Of a stretch of DNA of 64,000 bases, positions 41,664-50,500 are shown in pieces. The stretch spans positions 124,001 through 188,000 of the forward strand of contig NZ_ANAC01000001.1 of assembly GCF_000341225.1 (NCBI RefSeq), in the 5' to 3' direction. The translations under genes and the position numbers were made by a program. Position 1 is the first letter of the stretch. The number at the start of each line of letters is the position of its first letter. The notes under the pieces are model-generated. The model had not been told where the DNA came from, ran no database searches, and worked only from the letters and a program-made list of their open reading frames with translations. This stretch comes from Nocardiopsis alba DSM 43377. GTDB taxonomy: Bacteria; Actinomycetota; Actinomycetes; Streptosporangiales; Streptosporangiaceae.

Positions 41664-42899
41664 ATGAGCGGGGCCACACGTTCCCTCTGGAGGTTCAGCC
41701 CGGACGAGCGCACCCTCATCGCGGGGGCCTTACTGAACTCGATGGCCTTCTTCGCGGTGCTACCGTTCGCCTCGCTGTACCTGTCCGACCGAACGGAGCT
41801 GAGCGTTCCACTGATCGGCGCGGTGGTCGGCGGCATCGCCCTCATCGCGGCGGTGGGCGGTCTGTTCGGCGGCCTCCTCGTGGACCGCTCCCGGGCGGTG
41901 CGACTCATGGGCATGGGTCTGGCCGCCAACGTCGCCGTCTACGCCGCGCTCGCCTTGGTAGGGATCCCCGAGCCGATCGTTCCGCTGCTCCTTCTGCTCG
42001 GCGCCGTGCGCACCCTGGTCGAGCCCGGCACGAAGAAGCTGCTGTCCCTGGCCGACACCGGGGACGGTCGGATCTTCCGGGTCCGTTACATCACCCTCTG
42101 CCTGGGGGCGATCATCGGACCCGCCGTGGGCGCGGTGCTCTACAACATCAGCCCGGTGGCGTTCTTCCTGGTACCGGCGTTCCTGTTCTTCCTGTACCTG
42201 CTGCTCCTACTGTCGAGGAGCCGTTCACTGAACGCCCTCGAGGGGCCGAAGAGCCCGGCTCCGCCGAGTTCGGCCCTGGCCGTGAGCACCGCTCTGCGCG
42301 ATCGTTCGCTGCTGCTGGCGGTGGGGGCCGGTGCCGTCATCTTCCTGGTCTTCTCCCAGGTCGAGTCGATCATCCCGCTGTACATGAGGGAGCGGTACGC
42401 GGACCGGACCGAGTACCTGTTCGCTCTGCTCCTGATCTGTAACGCGGTCCTGGCGTTGGCCGTCCAGCCGGCGATCATGTGGCTCTCGGAGAGACTTCCG
42501 CGTCGGTCGTTGGTTCTCCTGGGCAGCGTCTCCTTCACCCTGGCCTTCGTGTTCTTCTGGCTGAGCCCCGTCCACCTGGCCCTGCTGTACGTCGGTATCG
42601 TCTTCTGGACGCTGGGGGAGGCGATCCTGCTCCCCTTGCCCGACATCGCCGTACACGAACTCGCGGTGGACGAGCGCAAAGGCACCTACTTCGGGCTGTC
42701 CGAGTTGCGCCACCTGGGTTTCTTCGTGGGCCCCGTGACGGGCGGATGGCTTTTGACGATCAACGCCTCCGTCTACTTCCTGTTCATGGGGTTGTTCGTC
42801 TTCCTGTGCGTGCCCCTGCTCCTGGGGATCCGAGGGGCGGCGGCCGGTACGGACGAGGACCCTGAACCGGCCCTGAGCTCCGGACCGGACCAGGCGTGA
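41664..42899 (+). CDS. MFS transporter, drug-exporter-like
   Basis: This 411-residue protein has about 12 membrane helices (AGALLNSMAFFAVLPFASLYL, LIGAVVGGIALIAAVGGLFGG, VPLLLLLGAVRTL, LVPAFLFFLYLLLLL and others). LVDRSRAVRLMGMGL is the DRxxRxxxMG-type loop-2 motif, and GPVTGGWLL near the end is typical of drug-export MFS proteins. The start is ATG with AGGTGG 4 bp upstream. Its position next to the thiopeptide cluster makes it a possible second exporter, but it lies in a repeat-bounded insert and on the opposite strand, so a link is only inference. Confidence 0.85.
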   Translation: MSGATRSLWRFSPDERTLIAGALLNSMAFFAVLPFASLYLSDRTELSVPLIGAVVGGIALIAAVGGLFGGLLVDRSRAVRLMGMGLAANVAVYAALALVGIPEPIVPLLLLLGAVRTLVEPGTKKLLSLADTGDGRIFRVRYITLCLGAIIGPAVGAVLYNISPVAFFLVPAFLFFLYLLLLLSRSRSLNALEGPKSPAPPSSALAVSTALRDRSLLLAVGAGAVIFLVFSQVESIIPLYMRERYADRTEYLFALLLICNAVLALAVQPAIMWLSERLPRRSLVLLGSVSFTLAFVFFWLSPVHLALLYVGIVFWTLGEAILLPLPDIAVHELAVDERKGTYFGLSELRHLGFFVGPVTGGWLLTINASVYFLFMGLFVFLCVPLLLGIRGAAAGTDEDPEPALSSGPDQA

Positions 42900-42950
42900 G
42901 CCGTGAACGGGCTTCGGGAAGACGCGACGGGACCTCGGGGGACTCCGACA

Positions 42951-43084
42951 CTCACCTCAAGGACAGGAGAATGTGTCCTCCTCCTCGTCGGGACGGGCCT
43001 CTCCGCCCTTACCGCCCTCTCTTCGCGCGCGCCGACGCTCCCTGACCCGGGCCACCACGAACCAGACGCACGCCACCGCGACCG
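42951..43084. repeat. 134-bp direct repeat, parent copy at the 3' end of the dedA-like gene
   Basis: It matches 40870-41003 at 133 of 134 positions. It begins 6 bp beyond the stop codon and covers the last 42 codons. Confidence 0.88.
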
Positions 43085-43655
43085 CCCCCAGGACCACCTT
43101 GGATCCGATCCCGACGTACCCCTCCACCAGGTGCCACCGCTCGCCCAAGTGGTAGCCGAGCAGGATGAAGAGCGTGTTCCACAGGGTGCTGCCCAGAGCG
43201 GTGAGGAACAGGAAGAGGGGCGGGTTCATCCGCTCGATCCCGGCCGGGATCGAGATGAAACTACGGAACACCGGCACCATTCGACCCAGGAACACGGCCT
43301 TGGTGCCGTGACGCAGGAACCAGGCCTCGGTCCGGTCGATGTCGGAGACCTTCACCAGAGGCACCCGCCCGGCGAGCGCGCGAAAACGCTCCCGCCCCAG
43401 CCAGGCCCCCAACCCGTAGAGGATCACGGCGCCCGTCAACGACCCGATCGTGGCCCAGACGATCACCTCGACCAGCCCCAGCTCCCCGCGGGACGCGGTG
43501 AACCCCGCCAAGGGGAGGATCGCCTCACTGGGGATCGGCGGAAAGAGGTTCTCCAGAGCCAGAGCCAGTGCCACTCCGGGGCCGCCCAACGGCTCGATCA
43601 GGCCGACCACCCACCCCACGACGCCCCCCGCCGCGGTCGGATCACTGCTGCTCAC
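42957..43655 (-). CDS. DedA-family membrane protein
   Basis: This 232-residue member of the DedA/VTT family is now linked to lipid scrambling/flipping such as undecaprenyl-phosphate recycling. Typical features are ENLFPPIPSEAILPLAGFTA (re-entrant loop with the Pro/Glu motif), TIGSLTGAVILYGLGAWLG (G-x-x-x-G-x-x-x-x-Y), FLGRMVPVFRSFISIPAG (the F-x-R-x-x-P-x-x-R motif) and a closing TM helix before a basic tail. GTG at 43655 (VSSSDPTAAGG) with GGGAG 7 bp upstream is chosen. The longer open frame adds Arg-rich sequence unlike the family. Confidence 0.9.
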   Translation of the reverse strand: MSSSDPTAAGGVVGWVVGLIEPLGGPGVALALALENLFPPIPSEAILPLAGFTASRGELGLVEVIVWATIGSLTGAVILYGLGAWLGRERFRALAGRVPLVKVSDIDRTEAWFLRHGTKAVFLGRMVPVFRSFISIPAGIERMNPPLFLFLTALGSTLWNTLFILLGYHLGERWHLVEGYVGIGSKVVLGAVAVACVWFVVARVRERRRARREGGKGGEARPDEEEDTFSCP

Positions 43656-43766
43656 TCGGTATCTCCCGTTCGGTCCCCTCTCCTGCCGTCGAGGAGAGGG
43701 GGAACACACTACGGAGGGTGATGCAAGGTCCTCGTAAAGACCGACATCGCCGTGTCGTCCGAGGGA

Positions 43767-44603
43767 TCAGAGGATCTCCAACGGCACCTTCCCGGTGGGA
43801 GCGGGGAAGCGCTCGTCGAGGGCCCTCAGATCGTCCGAGGCCAGACGCAGGTCCAGAGCCGCCCGGTTGGCCTCGACGTGCTCGACCCTGCTCGCCTTCG
43901 GAATGGCGCACAGGTTCCGGTCCGTCAGGATCCAGGCCAGGGCCACCTGCGCGGGCGAGGCCCCGTGCTCCTCGGCGATCCGGCCCAGCACCTCGTCGCC
44001 CAGAAGGCGCCCCTGCTCGATGGGGGAGTAGGCCATCACCGGGATCCCGTGCTCACGGCACCAGGGGAGCAGGTCGAACTCCGGCCCCCGACGCGTGAGG
44101 TTGTACAGGATCTGGTCGGTGGCGCATTCCTCCCCGCCGGGGATCGAACGCAGCTCGCGCATGTCGTCGGTGTCCAGGTTGCTCACCCCGAACGCCCCGA
44201 TCTTCCCCGCGTCCCGCAGCTCGGCGAAGGCCTCCAGGGTCTCCTCCAACGGGTGCCCGCCACGCCAGTGCAGCAGGTACAGGTCCAGGTGGTCGGTGCC
44301 CAGGCGACGCAGGCTCCGCTCACAGGCGGCCACGGTGCCCGACCGGTCGGCGTTGTGCGGTAGTACCTTGCTGACCAGGAACACCTCGTCCCGGCGTCCA
44401 CGGATCGCCTCGCCGACCACCTCCTCCGAGCCGCCGGAGCCGTACATCTCGGCCGTGTCGATCAGCCCCAGACCCAGGTCCAGCCCGTGCCGCAACGCCG
44501 CCACCTCGTCCGCCCGCGCCGAGGCCGTCTCGCCCATGCCCCAGGTCCCCTGACCCAGGACCGGCAGTGGTCGCTCGCCGGACGGAGTGTTCAGATCTCG
44601 CAT
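43767..44603 (-). CDS. Aldo/keto reductase
   Basis: This 278-residue NADPH-dependent oxidoreductase has the (beta/alpha)8 fold. The catalytic tetrad is visible: Asp in [13 protein letters not shown], Tyr in the same motif, Lys in VFLVSKVLP, and His in [10 protein letters not shown]. The C-terminal cofactor region [18 protein letters not shown] is standard. [12 protein letters not shown] is typical of the YeaE-like bacterial group. The physiological substrate is unknown. It starts at ATG 44603, with the SUFU gene diverging on the other strand. Confidence 0.92.
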   Translation of the reverse strand: MRDLNTPSGERPLPVLGQGTWGMGETASARADEVAALRHGLDLGLGLIDTAEMYGSGGSEEVVGEAIRGRRDEVFLVSKVLPHNADRSGTVAACERSLRRLGTDHLDLYLLHWRGGHPLEETLEAFAELRDAGKIGAFGVSNLDTDDMRELRSIPGGEECATDQILYNLTRRGPEFDLLPWCREHGIPVMAYSPIEQGRLLGDEVLGRIAEEHGASPAQVALAWILTDRNLCAIPKASRVEHVEANRAALDLRLASDDLRALDERFPAPTGKVPLEIL

Positions 44604-44751
44604 GGTCCTCTTCCCGTTCGTCTCTCAGGGCCCGCGTGGTCTCTCTCACCCCGAGGGCATGATCGAAACACACACGTCGGTCGGGGTGCCCCCGGGGCAC
44701 TCGTATCCTCTGGGGTGCGACGTCGTACATCGAGCAGGAGAGCGACACACG

Positions 44752-45354
44752 ATGCTGGAGATCCTTCCCGGACTCACCCGGATCTACGAGGGATGGGCGG
44801 AGAAGTACCCGGACGTGCGTCCGTTGACCGTCCAGTTCGCCGCCGACGGCTCCACGGAGGGCCTGAACGGGGTGCTCGCCTACCCCCTGGAGGGACACTG
44901 GCTCCTCGTCACCTTCGGCCTCACCGAACTGGGCGAGAAGACCAGCGAGGAGAAGCGCGTCTCCGGAGCCGGGTTCGAGTTCACCTGCCGTATCCCGCGC
45001 GAGGACGGCGACGAGACCGTGCCCGCGTGGATCCTCCGCGTCCTGCACGCGCTCGCCTCGCAGTTCCTCGCCGGTACCGCCCTGGACGTCGGCCACTGGA
45101 TCGTCACCCCCGCCCCGCTGGGCGGCGAGCCCGCCAACGGCGACATGACCTCGCTCGCGATCGTGCCCGACGTCGACATCCGTGTCATGGACACCGACAA
45201 CGGCCTGGTGCTGTTCTTCCAGGTCGTCGGGCTCAAGACCGAAGAGGGCGAATACGCTCAGAAGGCCGACACCGTCGCCCCGATCGTCGCCCTCCTGCGC
45301 GACCGCGACCCGAAGATGATCACGGACCCGAATCGCGAGACCATCCGTCTCTGA
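44752..45354 (+). CDS. Suppressor-of-fused (SUFU) domain protein
   Basis: This is a 200-residue soluble protein of the bacterial SUFU family (GVLAYPLEGHWLLVTFGLTEL, AGFEFTCRIPRE, FLAGTALDVGHWI, FFQVVGLKTEEGEYAQK). In bacteria such proteins are often immunity proteins of polymorphic toxins or stand-alone genes of unknown role. No toxin gene is adjacent here. ATG at 44752 is chosen, preceded by GCAGGAGAGC; the upstream in-frame extension reads like intergenic sequence. Confidence 0.82.
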   Translation: MLEILPGLTRIYEGWAEKYPDVRPLTVQFAADGSTEGLNGVLAYPLEGHWLLVTFGLTELGEKTSEEKRVSGAGFEFTCRIPREDGDETVPAWILRVLHALASQFLAGTALDVGHWIVTPAPLGGEPANGDMTSLAIVPDVDIRVMDTDNGLVLFFQVVGLKTEEGEYAQKADTVAPIVALLRDRDPKMITDPNRETIRL

Positions 45355-45433
45355 CGAGGTTCGCCCGAGAGTGGCCGGAAGGTCGCTCCGAGTACGACCG
45401 CCCGTCACCCGGGGGCGTGAGCATGGGCTCCCC

Positions 45434-47458
45434 GTGAGAACGATCAGTCCCCCCACACGCATCGACCATCGACCGGAGATCGACGGGCTACGGGCGGTCG
45501 CCGTCCTGCTCGTCGCCGTCTACCACGTGTGGTTCGGCCGGGTCTCCGGCGGCGTGGACGTGTTCCTGCTGCTCACCGGCTTCCTCATCACCGGTTCCCT
45601 GATACGCGCGGTCGAACGCGACGGACGGATCCGCCTTGGAGCCTTCCTCTCCCGGCTGGCCGGTCGGCTGGTCCCCACCGCGGTCCTGGTGATCGCGGTG
45701 ACGCTCGTCGGGGCCCGGCTGTTCCTGCCGGAGCCCCGATGGCGCGAGACCCTCACCGAGGCCGTCGCCTCCGCCCTCTATCACGAGAACTGGGCCCTGG
45801 CCCGGAACGCGGTCGACTACCTGGCGCGGGACACGGCCGTCAGCCCCTTCCAACACTTCTGGTCACTGTCCGTCCAAGGGCAGTTCTACCTGCTCTGGCC
45901 CCTGGTCGTCGGCCTGGCCGCCTGGTGGGCGCACCGGCGAGGACGGGCACCGCGTCGAGTGCTGGTCGCGGTGCTGGTCGCGGTGTTCGCCCTGTCGCTC
46001 GCCTATTCGGTGGTCGTGACCCGGGCGGATCAGGCCTGGGCCTACTTCGACACCGGGGCCCGGTTGTGGGAGTTCGCGCTCGGCGGCCTTCTGGCCCTCG
46101 CGGTACCGCTCCTGAACCCGCCCAGGACGGCGCGACTCATCCTGGGATGGGCCGGGTTGGTCGCCCTGGTCTCCTGTGGGGTGCTCCTCCAGGTGTCCAC
46201 GGTCTTTCCCGGATACGCCGCGCTGTGGCCCACTCTGGCGGCGGTCGCGATCATCGCCGCCGGCACCACCGGCTCCCGCCTGGGGGCCGACCGGCTGCTC
46301 ACGCCGCGTCCGATGCGCTACCTCGGCTCGATCTCGTACGCGCTCTACCTGTGGCACTGGCCGATCCTGGTGTTCTATCTGGAGTACACCGGGCGCACCC
46401 TGGCGAGCCCGTTCGGCGGGGCCTTGGTCCTGGCCCTCTCGGTGGCCTTGGCCGCCGTGACCACGCCCATCGCCGATCGGCTGGTCGTCCTCGTCCACGC
46501 CGGCGGCGGTCGGCCCGCTCGGGTACGGGCCCCGGCCCTGGCCCTGGCCTGCCTATTGCCGTTGCTGACGGTCACCGGTGCCTGGACGGCCCGGATGGAC
46601 GCCGAACAGCGCCGTCTGGAGGAGCTGATCGGCGATCCCCTGCGCTACCCGGGGGCCGTCGAACTGGTCGACGGAGAACGTTCCTCCTATCCCGACCCGG
46701 TTCTTCCGGACCCGGCCTCGGCCGACCAGGACGTCCCCGTCACCTACGAGGAGGGCTGCAACCAGACGATCGCCGGTACCGAGGTCATCACCTGCGAATA
46801 CGGAGAAGAGGACGCCGACCGCACCGTCGCCCTGGTGGGAGGCTCCCACGCGGCCCACTGGTTCCCGGCCCTGGAAGAGATCGCGGACCGGCACGGCTGG
46901 AGACTCGTCAACATCGTCAAGGGGGCGTGCCTGTTCACCGACGAGCCGCAGCGCTACCGGGGCGAGCCCTACACCGAGTGTGCCGAATGGAACCGCGGCG
47001 TGATGGACGAACTCGCCGACCTGCGCCCGGACGCCGTGTTCACCACCGGAACCACCACCAGCCTCGACACCTCGGCCGGGTTCGGGGAGGAGACGCTGGT
47101 GGACGGCTACGTCGACCGTTGGCGCGAACTCGACGACCTGGAGATCGAGGTGGTCGCGGTCCGGGACACCCCACGCCCGGGGTTCGACGTCCCCGAATGC
47201 CTGGCCACCGACGAACCCTCGGAGTGCACGGCGGCCCCCGAGGATTCGATGGCGCGGACCTCGCCCCTCGAAGACGCCGCCCTTCCCGACAACGTGTCCA
47301 CCCTCGACCTCACCGACCTGGTGTGCGACCCCGACCTGTGCCGCCCCGTGGTCGGCAACGTGCTGGTCTTCTGGGACGGCGGCCACATCACCACCACCTA
47401 CATGCGCACCCTCGCCCCCGAACTCGAACGCCGTCTCCTCACCGCCACCGACTGGTGA
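45434..47458 (+). CDS. OafA/YrhL-type acyltransferase with C-terminal SGNH domain
   Basis: This 674-residue membrane enzyme transfers an acyl (often acetyl) group from inside to an envelope glycan outside. The N-terminal acyltransferase-3 domain opens HRPEIDGLRAVAVLLVAVYHVWFG (catalytic His), followed by FLLTGFLITGSL, FQHFWSLSVQGQFYLLWPL and about ten helices ending near residue 380. The C-terminal extracytoplasmic SGNH domain has VALVGGSHAAHWFPAL (nucleophile Ser in G-G-S-H) and the closing FWDGGHITTTYM (Asp/His). GTG at 45434 is used. A GTG at 45371 with an upstream GAGG is an alternative that adds 21 residues. Confidence 0.87.
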   Translation: MRTISPPTRIDHRPEIDGLRAVAVLLVAVYHVWFGRVSGGVDVFLLLTGFLITGSLIRAVERDGRIRLGAFLSRLAGRLVPTAVLVIAVTLVGARLFLPEPRWRETLTEAVASALYHENWALARNAVDYLARDTAVSPFQHFWSLSVQGQFYLLWPLVVGLAAWWAHRRGRAPRRVLVAVLVAVFALSLAYSVVVTRADQAWAYFDTGARLWEFALGGLLALAVPLLNPPRTARLILGWAGLVALVSCGVLLQVSTVFPGYAALWPTLAAVAIIAAGTTGSRLGADRLLTPRPMRYLGSISYALYLWHWPILVFYLEYTGRTLASPFGGALVLALSVALAAVTTPIADRLVVLVHAGGGRPARVRAPALALACLLPLLTVTGAWTARMDAEQRRLEELIGDPLRYPGAVELVDGERSSYPDPVLPDPASADQDVPVTYEEGCNQTIAGTEVITCEYGEEDADRTVALVGGSHAAHWFPALEEIADRHGWRLVNIVKGACLFTDEPQRYRGEPYTECAEWNRGVMDELADLRPDAVFTTGTTTSLDTSAGFGEETLVDGYVDRWRELDDLEIEVVAVRDTPRPGFDVPECLATDEPSECTAAPEDSMARTSPLEDAALPDNVSTLDLTDLVCDPDLCRPVVGNVLVFWDGGHITTTYMRTLAPELERRLLTATDW

Positions 47459-47464
47459 ACGCGA

Positions 47465-47493
47465 AGGGCCGCCGTGGGGGTCACGGCGGCCCT
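47465..47493. terminator. Bidirectional terminator hairpin
   Basis: A perfect 12-bp stem AGGGCCGCCGTG / CACGGCGGCCCT, loop GGGGT, lies between the convergent acyltransferase and ATPase genes. Confidence 0.78.
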
Positions 47494-47505
47494 CGGGGTG
47501 GGTGA

Positions 47506-50500
47506 TCAGCGTCGGTCGTGGTCGAGGGCGGCGCCGATCTCGCCGACACGGTCGGCCAGCAGGCCCATCGCGCCGATGGCGCGGGTCATCGGGTCGTCCT
47601 CGGTGCCGCCCAGCGCACGGCCTCGGCGGAAGCCCTCCTTGACCTCGGTCCAGCGTCGTTCCTGCTCGGGGGTCATCACCCCGCGCAGCTCGGCCAGCTT
47701 CAACAGGTTGGCCTCCGCGCCCGACGTGAGGGTCTGGGCCTCGCCCACGTAGTGGTCGTCGATCGCGGCCTCCACCTCGGCGTCGTTCATGACCGGCACG
47801 ATCTTCTCCGCGAGCCGGTTCATGTTCCGGTACGACCCCTGGAGTCGGAACGGCGGTTCGGTGCGCGAGTCCTCGGACTGGGCGGCCGAGGCGATGTAGG
47901 CCTGGTTGTTGGCCAGCACGACCTCCTGCACCCGCAGCATCTTCCGCAGCACCGACACGATCCGGTCGACCTCGGCGGCCGAGTACGGATGCTTCAACCG
48001 GTCGGTGCCGACCGAGTCGTCGCCCTGGGCCATGCGCACGAACGTGTACACGTCCTCCCGGTCACGCGTCGACAGTGGGGCCAGGGTCGGGTTGGAGGTG
48101 AGCGCGTTCTCGATGTAGCTGAGCGCGAACAGTTCCTCCTTGCCGGACAGCACGTCGCCCAGGTTGTACACGTCGGCGCGGTTGGCCAACATGTCCGGGA
48201 TCCGGAAGCGCTTGCCCTGTTCGGTGTAGGGGTTACCGGCCATGCACACCGCGAACCGTTTGCCGCGCAGGTCGTAGGTGCGGGTACGGCCCTCCCAGAC
48301 GCCCTCCATCCGCCGTTGGCCGTCGCAGAGGGAGATGAACTTCTGCAACAGCTCGGGATCGGTGTGCTGGATGTCGTCCAGGTACAGCATCGTGTTCGAG
48401 CCCATCTCCAACGCGAAGGAGATCTTCTCGACCTCCTGGCGGGAGGTGGCGTCCGGTGCCTCGGCCGGGTCCAACGAGGTGACCCCGTGCCCGAGGGCGG
48501 GCCCGTTCACCTTGACGAACACCAGGCCCAGGCGGCTCGCCACATACTCCATGAGCGTGGTCTTGCCGTAGCCGGGCGGGGAGATGAGCAGCAGGAGCCC
48601 GCTCTGGTCGGTGCGCTTGTCGTCGCCGGCCGCCCCCAGCTGTTTGGCGAGGTTGTCGCCGATCAGCGGCAGGTACGACTCGTCGAGCAGACGGTTGCGG
48701 ACGAAGCCGCTCATCACCTTCGGCCGGTACTCGTCCAACCGGAGACGTTCGCGTTCGGCGGCCACCAGTTCGTTGCGTCGCCGCTGGAAGTCCCGGTAGG
48801 CGGGCACGTCCAGGGTCCGGAACCGTCGGGTGCGCGGCAGGATCTCGTCCAGCCGGACCGTGAGGGACCGTTCGGTGACGCGGGGGTGGGAGCCGAGCAG
48901 CCCCGCGACCCGCTCCTCCACGGCGGCGGACGACTCGTAGCGGTCCACGGAGGCCAGCTCGAGAGCGACGGCCTCGGGCAGGTCGCCCTCGGCGATCGGT
49001 TCCTCCAACGTGGTGCCGTAGGCCTCCAACCACGCCGTCACCAACTGGTGGCGGGCGGACACGTCGTCGCCCAACCTCCGCAGGTCCTCCTCGAAGGCCT
49101 TGCGGGTGGTCTCCCTGGTGCTGCCGAGGGCACGGTGGAAGCGGTCCAGCAGGGTGCGGGCACCCGCGCCGGAGACGAACCCCCGCTCGTTGGGGCCGTC
49201 CAGTGCCAGCTCCTCGAACAGGTACTCGCCCACCAGGTCGAGGTCGGTGTCCTGGTACAGCCCGGTCTCGACGAGGAAGGAGTCCACACTCCCGGCGAGT
49301 TCGGCGCGCAACGCCTCGATCGCCGACGACCGTCGGGCCCCGAACACGCTCCGGGCCCGCGCCAACGAGCCGGCCCGGGTCCGCCAGGCGCGCTGACGTT
49401 CCTTGTCGGCGCCGAACGCCCAGAACATCTGGGCGACCGCGCGCACCCCTCCCGGGTAGCGCAACAGTCCGGCGCCGGCGCGCAGACGGAGCAGCGCGGC
49501 CAGGATCCGGGCGGCGTCCTGGTCGTGCACGCCCCGTTCGTAGCCCTCGTCGTAGCGGCTCTCGGCGACCCCGCGGACCAGAGAGGCCAGGGAGTCGCCG
49601 TTCTCGGGGTGCAGGACGGCCTCGTTCAGGGCCTCCAGGGTCGGCGTGCCCTCGCCGTCCTCGGCCCTCGCCAGGATCGACGTGGCCAGGTACTCGGACC
49701 GGTACACGTCGGGGCTCTCGGAGACCAGCAGCCGGTCCCACAGCCGTTCGGTCTCCTGGAAGGCCTCATCGGTGACGGGCGACCGGAAGTCGGTGCCCGT
49801 GATGGCCACCGACATACGCCCGTCGTGCGGGGTGAGGGTGAGGTCGATCGGCTGGGTGTTGACCGCGAAGCGGTGGCGGCCCAACCGGATCGTCTCGCCG
49901 CCGACGCCGCCCTCGAACAGGTCGGCACGGTCCTGGAGGGCCCGCCCCGCCTCCTGTCGGGCGGCGAGGATCCGCCCCTCCAGCTCCTCGGCGCGCACGG
50001 TGTCGCCGAGTTCGCGCATCTCCTCGACGGTGCGGCGCAGCCGCGTCACCATCGCGTCCGAGGCGAAATAGGTGTTGATGTCCTCCAGGGTGGTCAGCGT
50101 GGCCACCCGCCGGTGCACCCCCTCCAGGACCCGGGCGGCGGAGGAGGCCAGGCGGTCGGCCCTGCGGGACCGTTCGTCCACCAGGGCCTGTTTGCGGGTG
50201 GAGAACGCCTCGTAGACGTCCTCGCGCTTGTCGGCCAGCTCTTGGAGGAAGTCGTCGAACTCCGCGAAGCGCGACTCCAGGTTCTCCAGTTGCAGCATGA
50301 TCCGGCCGAGCTGCTCGTCGCAGCCGTCCGGGGTGTCCGCGGCGGCGATCGCCCCGGTGACGGCCTGACCGAGCAGGGCGAACTCGGCGGCGAACTCGGC
50401 CCGCCCCTCCAGGGCGAGCAGCTCCTTGCGCCGGGAGTCCAGGGTGGCGCGGGCGCGGTTGACCCCGCCCATCACCTCGCTGATCCGCTCCAGGATGCGG

